NCBI GenBank assembly: GCA_958427975.1
Contig: CAUAEH010000062.1
Coordinates: forward strand, 1 to 8,326
Direction: 5' to 3'
Length of the DNA: 8,326 bases
Source of the DNA: an uncultured Collinsella sp.
GTDB taxonomy: Bacteria > Actinomycetota > Coriobacteriia > Coriobacteriales > Coriobacteriaceae
Part shown: positions 4,438-8,326 of the stretch, one piece after another
Position numbering within the stretch: the first letter of the stretch is position 1
How the letters are laid out: the number at the start of each line of letters is the position of its first letter
Notes under the pieces: generated by a model
What the model was told of the DNA's origin: nothing
The model's input: only the letters and a program-made list of their open reading frames with translations
The model's database searches: none
Made by a program: the position numbers and the translations under genes

Positions 4438-6747
4438 ATGGCATTGACCCCCAACGAAGCATATGCGGCCAAACAGCCGTTTGTGGACAAGGAAACGCTC
4501 GAGCATATCGTCGAGCAGTTCCCCACGCCGTTTCACCTATACGACGAGGCGGGCATCCGCCGCAACATGCAAGAGGTGCGCGACGCCTTTGCGTGGAACC
4601 CGGGCTTTAAGGAATACTTTGCCGTCAAGGCCAACCCTAACCCGGCACTCATCTCCATCCTCAACGAATACGGCTGCGGCTGCGATTGCTCGAGCTATAC
4701 CGAGCTCATGATCGCCCGCTCACTGGGCATCACCGGCCACGACATCATGTTCTCGTCCAACGACACGCCGGCAGCGGATTTTGCCCTTGCAGATAAGCTG
4801 GGCGCCATCGTCAACTTTGACGACATAAGCCATATCGAGTTCTTTGAGCGCGTTGCGGGGCCCATCCCCAAAACAGTCAGTTGCCGCTTTAATCCGGGCG
4901 GCCTGTTCCAGCTCTCCAACGGCATTATGGACAACCCCGGAGACTCCAAATACGGCATGACCACCGAGCAGCTCTTTGAGGCTTTCCGCATGCTCAAGGC
5001 CAAGGGTGCCGAGAACTTTGGTATCCACGCATTCCTTGCCAGCAACACCGTCACTAACGACTACTATCCCAAGCTCGCACGCATCCTCTTTGAACTTGCC
5101 GTGCGCCTGGAGCGCGAGACCGGCGCACATGTCGCCTTTATCAATCTGTCCGGCGGCGTCGGCATCCCCTATCTGCCCGAGCAGCAGGCCAACGACATTC
5201 ACGCCATCGGCGAGGGAGTGCATGCGGCATACGACGAGATCCTGGTTCCTGCCGGCATGGGCGATGTGGCCATCTGCACCGAGATGGGCCGCTTTATGAT
5301 GGGCCCCTACGGCTGCCTGGTCACCAAGGCCATCCACGAGAAGCAGATTTACAAGGACTATATCGGCGTGGACGCAAGCGCCGTCGACCTCATTCGTCCC
5401 GCTATGTATGGTGCCTACCACCACATTACGGTGATGGGACAGCCGGGCGGCCCTGACAAGACCGCGGCACCCGTCACGAACACCTACGACATCACGGGCA
5501 ATCTGTGCGAGAACAACGACAAGTTCGCCATCGATCGCGAGCTGCCGCATATCGACATGGGCGACCTGCTTGTGATCCACGATACCGGCGCGCACGGCTA
5601 CTCCATGGGCTACAACTACAACGGACGCCTGCGCTCCGCCGAGGTACTGCTGCGCCCCGATGGCTCGGCCGACCTCATCCGCCGTGCCGAGCGCCCGGGC
5701 GATTACTTTGCCACGCTCGACGTGCTGCCGAGCGGCCGAGAGCTGCTGGCAAAGTCGCGCGCCGAAAGTGCCCGCCGTCGCGCCCAAGACGAGCGGATGG
5801 CAGTCGCCGCCCAATGGAACAAACGCATCCAGATCGCGGACGCGAAGGAGAAGAACATGGACATCCGCAATCTCGAGGGCTCAATCGTCGCCCTTGTTAC
5901 GCCATTTAAAAAGGACGGCAGTGTCGACTTTGACGCACTCGAGCGCCTTATCGATTTCCACCTGCAAAACGGCACCGACGCCATCCTCACCCTGGGCACC
6001 ACCGGCGAGAGCGCCACGATGACCGATGACGAGGACAACTCCGTTGTCGCCGCCGTGGTCAAGCAGGTTGCAGGACGCGTCCCCGTCATCGCCGGCTCGG
6101 GCTCCAACTCCACGCAAACCATGCTCACCAAGTCGCTCACCTACCAGGGCTTGGGCGCCGATGGCCTGCTGCTCATTACCCCCTACTACAACAAGTCCAA
6201 TGAAGAGGGTATCTATCAGCACTTTAAGACCGTCGCCGACGCCGTGGACATCCCCTGCATCCTGTACAACATCCCCGGCCGCTGCGGCTGCGGCATCAGC
6301 GAGCGCAACGTAGAGCGCTTGGCCGCACATCCCAACATCATGGGCATCAAGGAGGCCTCGGGTAACGTCGCCTATGCCGCAAAGATCGCGCACCTGCTGT
6401 CCGACGACTTCCGCATGTACTCGGGCGAGGACGCGCTCACCGTGCCGCTCATGAGCCTGGGCGCCTCGGGCACCATCAGCGTGTGGGCCGACGTACAGCC
6501 GCAGCTCGTGCACGACATGTGCCGCGCTTATCTGGACGGCGACGTGGCACGTGCCCGCGATATCCAGATCGCCGGTCAGCCGCTCATCAACGCCCTCTTT
6601 AGTGAGGTCAACCCCATCCCCGTTAAGGAAGCGCTCGCCCAGATGGGTATGATCGAAGCCAACTACCGCATGCCGCTGTGCCCCATGGCAGACGACACGC
6701 GCGCCGCACTTACCGACGCTCTGAAGGGAGCTGGTCTGCTTGATTAA
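4438..6747 (+). CDS. lysA-dapA: LysA-DapA fusion: diaminopimelate decarboxylase joined to 4-hydroxy-tetrahydrodipicolinate synthase
   Basis: One 769-residue frame without a stop. Residues 1 to ~430 are a PLP-dependent LysA that decarboxylates meso-DAP to lysine. Its features are YFAVKANPNP with the PLP lysine at 64, His197, NLSGGVGIPY (236-245), EMGRFMMGPYG (282-292), Cys357 in NLCENND and GYNYNGRLR (391-399). Residues ~431-473 are a charged, probably helical linker. Residues 474-769 are a full-length DapA (296 residues), which condenses pyruvate with aspartate semialdehyde. In DapA numbering it has GTTGES (47-52), Tyr111, YNIPGRCG with Tyr137 and Arg142, Schiff-base Lys165 in GIKEAS, and NPIPVK (252-257). 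The ATG at 4438 fits the LysA N-terminus; the ribosome site GAGG is 10 nt upstream. The riboswitch precedes it and dapB overlaps its end by 8 nt. Both halves keep key residues; whether the long product or two proteins are made is open. Confidence 0.93.
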   Translation: MALTPNEAYAAKQPFVDKETLEHIVEQFPTPFHLYDEAGIRRNMQEVRDAFAWNPGFKEYFAVKANPNPALISILNEYGCGCDCSSYTELMIARSLGITGHDIMFSSNDTPAADFALADKLGAIVNFDDISHIEFFERVAGPIPKTVSCRFNPGGLFQLSNGIMDNPGDSKYGMTTEQLFEAFRMLKAKGAENFGIHAFLASNTVTNDYYPKLARILFELAVRLERETGAHVAFINLSGGVGIPYLPEQQANDIHAIGEGVHAAYDEILVPAGMGDVAICTEMGRFMMGPYGCLVTKAIHEKQIYKDYIGVDASAVDLIRPAMYGAYHHITVMGQPGGPDKTAAPVTNTYDITGNLCENNDKFAIDRELPHIDMGDLLVIHDTGAHGYSMGYNYNGRLRSAEVLLRPDGSADLIRRAERPGDYFATLDVLPSGRELLAKSRAESARRRAQDERMAVAAQWNKRIQIADAKEKNMDIRNLEGSIVALVTPFKKDGSVDFDALERLIDFHLQNGTDAILTLGTTGESATMTDDEDNSVVAAVVKQVAGRVPVIAGSGSNSTQTMLTKSLTYQGLGADGLLLITPYYNKSNEEGIYQHFKTVADAVDIPCILYNIPGRCGCGISERNVERLAAHPNIMGIKEASGNVAYAAKIAHLLSDDFRMYSGEDALTVPLMSLGASGTISVWADVQPQLVHDMCRAYLDGDVARARDIQIAGQPLINALFSEVNPIPVKEALAQMGMIEANYRMPLCPMADDTRAALTDALKGAGLLD
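5845..5859 (+). promoter_or_regulatory. Internal ribosome site and ATG for free DapA
   Basis: AAGGAG (5845-5850), a 6-nt spacer and ATG (5857-5859) lie inside the fused frame. The ATG starts MDIRNLEGSIVALVTPF, the normal N-terminus of DapA. This site is better than the one in front of lysA, so a separate DapA may be made from the same message. Confidence 0.75.
6726..6742 (+). promoter_or_regulatory. Ribosome site deciding a TTG start for dapB
   Basis: GGGAG (6726-6730) is followed after 9 nt by TTG (6740-6742). This start yields the complete first strand (MIKTVIMGTG) of the nucleotide-binding fold. The next ATG, at 6758, would remove it. Confidence 0.75.
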
Positions 6748-7480
6748 GACCGTCATTATGGGAACGGGCCGCATGGGCTCGCTCATCCGCACCACCGCCG
6801 AGGGCGTTGTCGACGCCGCCGGTCAGCACGTTTTTGATATCGTCGCCCAGATTGGCTTCGATTTGAGCGAGCTCGAGAACGCACCGGCCGCCGATGTAAT
6901 CATCGACTTCTCGAACGTCGTTACCTTCGATGCCGTCGTCGCCTATGTCGAGCGCACGGGTGCCGCGTTGGTCTCGGGCACCACGGGCTACACACCCGAT
7001 CAGATGGACCGCCTGCGCGAGCTGGGTCAGAACGCCCGCGTCATGCACTCCGGCAATTACTCCATCGGTATCGCAGCCCTGCGTCATCTGGTAGCACAGG
7101 CCACACGCGAGCTGCCCGGCTTTGACTGCGAGATCGTCGAGACGCACCACAACCAAAAGGTCGACGCCCCGAGCGGCACGGCCAAGCTGCTACTCGACGC
7201 CATCGTCGAAGCTGAGCCCGAGGCAGGCTACCACCCCGTCTATGGCCGCGAGGGCATGTGCGGCGCGCGTGACCCCAAGGAGATCGGTATGCACTCGCTG
7301 CGCGGCGGCACCGTCGCCGGCGTGCACGAGGTGAGTTTCTTTGGCCAGGACGAGGAGGTCACGCTCACCCACCGCGCCACGAGCCGTCAGATCTTTGTCA
7401 ACGGCGCCTTGGCGGCCGCGCAGAAGCTCGTCACCCGCGAACCCGGCTTCTATACGTTCGACCAGGTCATGTTTGCCTAA
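6740..7480 (+). CDS. dapB: 4-hydroxy-tetrahydrodipicolinate reductase
   Basis: A 246-residue cytoplasmic enzyme that reduces the DapA product with NAD(P)H to tetrahydrodipicolinate. The N-terminal Rossmann domain shows GTGRMG (8-13), IIDFSN (54-59) and SGTTGY (79-84). The C-terminal catalytic domain shows ETHHNQKVDAPSGTA (134-148) with His136/His137 and Lys140, then GMHSLRGG (183-190), HEVSFFG (196-202) and LTHRATSR (209-216). Length is usual for the family. It starts at a TTG that overlaps the end of the lysA-dapA frame by 8 nt, so translation is probably coupled to DapA. dapH follows after 39 nt. Nothing in the active-site motifs looks damaged. It falls under the same lysine riboswitch transcript. 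Confidence 0.95.
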   Translation: MIKTVIMGTGRMGSLIRTTAEGVVDAAGQHVFDIVAQIGFDLSELENAPAADVIIDFSNVVTFDAVVAYVERTGAALVSGTTGYTPDQMDRLRELGQNARVMHSGNYSIGIAALRHLVAQATRELPGFDCEIVETHHNQKVDAPSGTAKLLLDAIVEAEPEAGYHPVYGREGMCGARDPKEIGMHSLRGGTVAGVHEVSFFGQDEEVTLTHRATSRQIFVNGALAAAQKLVTREPGFYTFDQVMFA

Positions 7481-7519
7481 CCAGGTATCAACCGAATCCA
7501 CCCAAAGGAGAGATAACAA

Positions 7520-8239
7520 ATGAGCAACGCAGCCGAGATGGATGCACAGGAGATTATCAACTACATCGCCACCGCGCCCAAAAAGACGCCTGTCAAGCTG
7601 TACGTGCGCGAAAAGCCCGGCATGAAGGTCCAGTGGGGCAATGCACACGTCTACGGCGGTCGTCGCGGCAAGACCGTCTTTGGCGACTGGGAGGAACTCA
7701 AGGCCATCCTAGACGCCAATGCCGATTCCATCGATTACTACGACGTCGAGAATGACTGCCGCAACTCCGCCGTCCCCATGCTCGACCTTAAGGGCATCAA
7801 CGCCCGCATCGAGCCGGGCGCGATCATCCGCGACCGCGTCGAGATTGGCGACCGTGCCGTCATCATGATGGGCGCCATCATCAACATCGGCTCCGTTATC
7901 GGCGAGGGTTCCATGATCGATATGGGCGCCGTCCTGGGCGGCCGCGCAACCGTGGGCAAGAACTGCCACATCGGCGCCGGCACCGTACTGGCAGGCGTCG
8001 TTGAGCCCGCGAGCGCCACGCCCGTCATCATCGAGGATGATGTCATGATTGGCGCCAACGCCGTGGTCCTGGAGGGCGTGCGCGTGGGCAAGGGCGCCGT
8101 CGTGGCTGCCGGTGCCGTGTGCGTCGAGGACGTCCCCGCCGGCGCCGTCGTGGCCGGTGTCCCCGCCCGCGTCATCAAGATGCGCGACGCCCAGACCGAC
8201 AGCAAGACCGGCCTGGAAGAGGGCCTGCGCCAGCTCTAG
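7520..8239 (+). CDS. dapH: Tetrahydrodipicolinate N-acetyltransferase
   Basis: A 239-residue enzyme that transfers acetyl from acetyl-CoA to tetrahydrodipicolinate, committing the cell to the acetyl branch of DAP synthesis. The N-terminal DapH-specific domain covers about residues 1-85 (AQEIINYIATAPKKTPVKLY at 9-28). VENDCRNSAVPMLDL (76-90), then IEPGAIIRDRVEIGDRAVIM (97-116), lead into the left-handed beta-helix of hexapeptide repeats (about 97-205, including GGRATVGKNCHIGAG at 140-154 and IEDDVMIGANAVVLEGV at 171-187). It closely resembles Bacillus subtilis DapH/YkuQ in motif order and length, including the ending ELRQL-like GLRQL. AAAGGAG (7504-7510) lies 9 nt before the ATG. It is the last gene of the riboswitch operon in this window. 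Its identity means the pathway also needs an N-acetyl-DAP aminotransferase and deacetylase. Confidence 0.96.
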   Translation: MSNAAEMDAQEIINYIATAPKKTPVKLYVREKPGMKVQWGNAHVYGGRRGKTVFGDWEELKAILDANADSIDYYDVENDCRNSAVPMLDLKGINARIEPGAIIRDRVEIGDRAVIMMGAIINIGSVIGEGSMIDMGAVLGGRATVGKNCHIGAGTVLAGVVEPASATPVIIEDDVMIGANAVVLEGVRVGKGAVVAAGAVCVEDVPAGAVVAGVPARVIKMRDAQTDSKTGLEEGLRQL

Positions 8240-8240
8240 G

Positions 8241-8268
8241 GTTACGCGGTTTTGACAAACCGCGTAAC
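8241..8268 (+). terminator. Perfect 12-bp hairpin after dapH, no U tract
   Basis: GTTACGCGGTTT (8241-8252) pairs fully with AAACCGCGTAAC (8257-8268) around a TGAC loop, starting one base after the dapH stop codon. Its place suggests transcription end or mRNA 3'-end protection. Neither strand has the T-run of an intrinsic terminator, so it may be a weak or Rho-assisted terminator, or a stability element. Confidence 0.5.
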
Positions 8269-8301
8269 AAGTCGACGCTGCAAACGCCCCTAAGCGGCAA
8301 T

Positions 8302-8319
8302 CTGACGTTCAATCGTCGG
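8302..8319. repeat. Short hairpin near the window end
   Basis: CTGACG and CGTCGG can pair over six positions (one G-U) with a 6-nt loop. It is too short and too near the window edge to assign. Nothing else is visible in 8269-8326. Confidence 0.2.
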
Positions 8320-8326
8320 GCATGAC

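Noticed and set aside
4720..5814. 364-codon minus-strand frame opposite lysA, and similar long frames opposite dapA (5881-6795) and dapH
   Set aside because: These are mirror frames caused by GC-ending codons of the sense genes. Their translations show no family motifs.
6758..7480. ATG start for dapB
   Set aside because: It would delete the first beta strand before GTGRMG and has no suitably placed ribosome site; TTG at 6740 fits better.
1..8326. CRISPR arrays, tRNA or rRNA genes, transposases, attachment sites
   Set aside because: No regularly spaced repeats, tRNA or rRNA-like segments, transposase motifs or terminal repeats were seen.

Overview
The window looks like a chromosomal segment of a moderately GC-rich, high-GC Gram-positive bacterium. 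A Coriobacteriia member such as Collinsella is my best guess. This is an inference from GC-rich codon use, strong AAGGAG-type ribosome sites, a twin-arginine lipoprotein signal, and an acetyl-branch diaminopimelate (DAP)/lysine pathway under a lysine riboswitch. No marker gene proves the taxon.

Left half (1-2870), minus strand. From left to right it holds: the 5' part of a twin-arginine lipoprotein gene (1-367) behind a perfect 14-bp hairpin that buries its Shine-Dalgarno; a ~515-bp stretch with a promoter, an operator-like dyad and what may be decayed coding sequence; an EcsC-family gene (886-1641); a 326-bp gap with a second, similar dyad; and a two-gene unit made of a HigA-like antitoxin/regulator (2366-2707) and a small membrane protein (1968-2336), preceded by a TATAAT promoter and a palindrome.

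Right half (2871-8326), DAP/lysine biosynthesis. On the plus strand a promoter leads into a lysine riboswitch (4210-4366). Its downstream region can form two mutually exclusive structures around the ribosome site. It controls an operon of (i) one uninterrupted 769-codon ORF joining diaminopimelate decarboxylase (LysA, last step) to 4-hydroxy-tetrahydrodipicolinate synthase (DapA, first dedicated step), (ii) dapB, overlapping by 8 nt with a TTG start, and (iii) dapH, the tetrahydrodipicolinate N-acetyltransferase. A 12-bp hairpin without a U tract follows dapH. Divergent from the operon is an M20D metallo-amidohydrolase (2871-4058), a good candidate for the N-acetyl-DAP deacetylase that the acetyl branch needs.

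Together, DapA and DapB make tetrahydrodipicolinate, DapH acetylates it, an aminotransferase (not in this window) would act next, the M20D enzyme may remove the acetyl group, an epimerase (not in this window) would give meso-DAP, and LysA decarboxylates that to lysine, which the riboswitch senses. The most unusual item is the in-frame lysA-dapA fusion that keeps a complete internal ribosome site for dapA.
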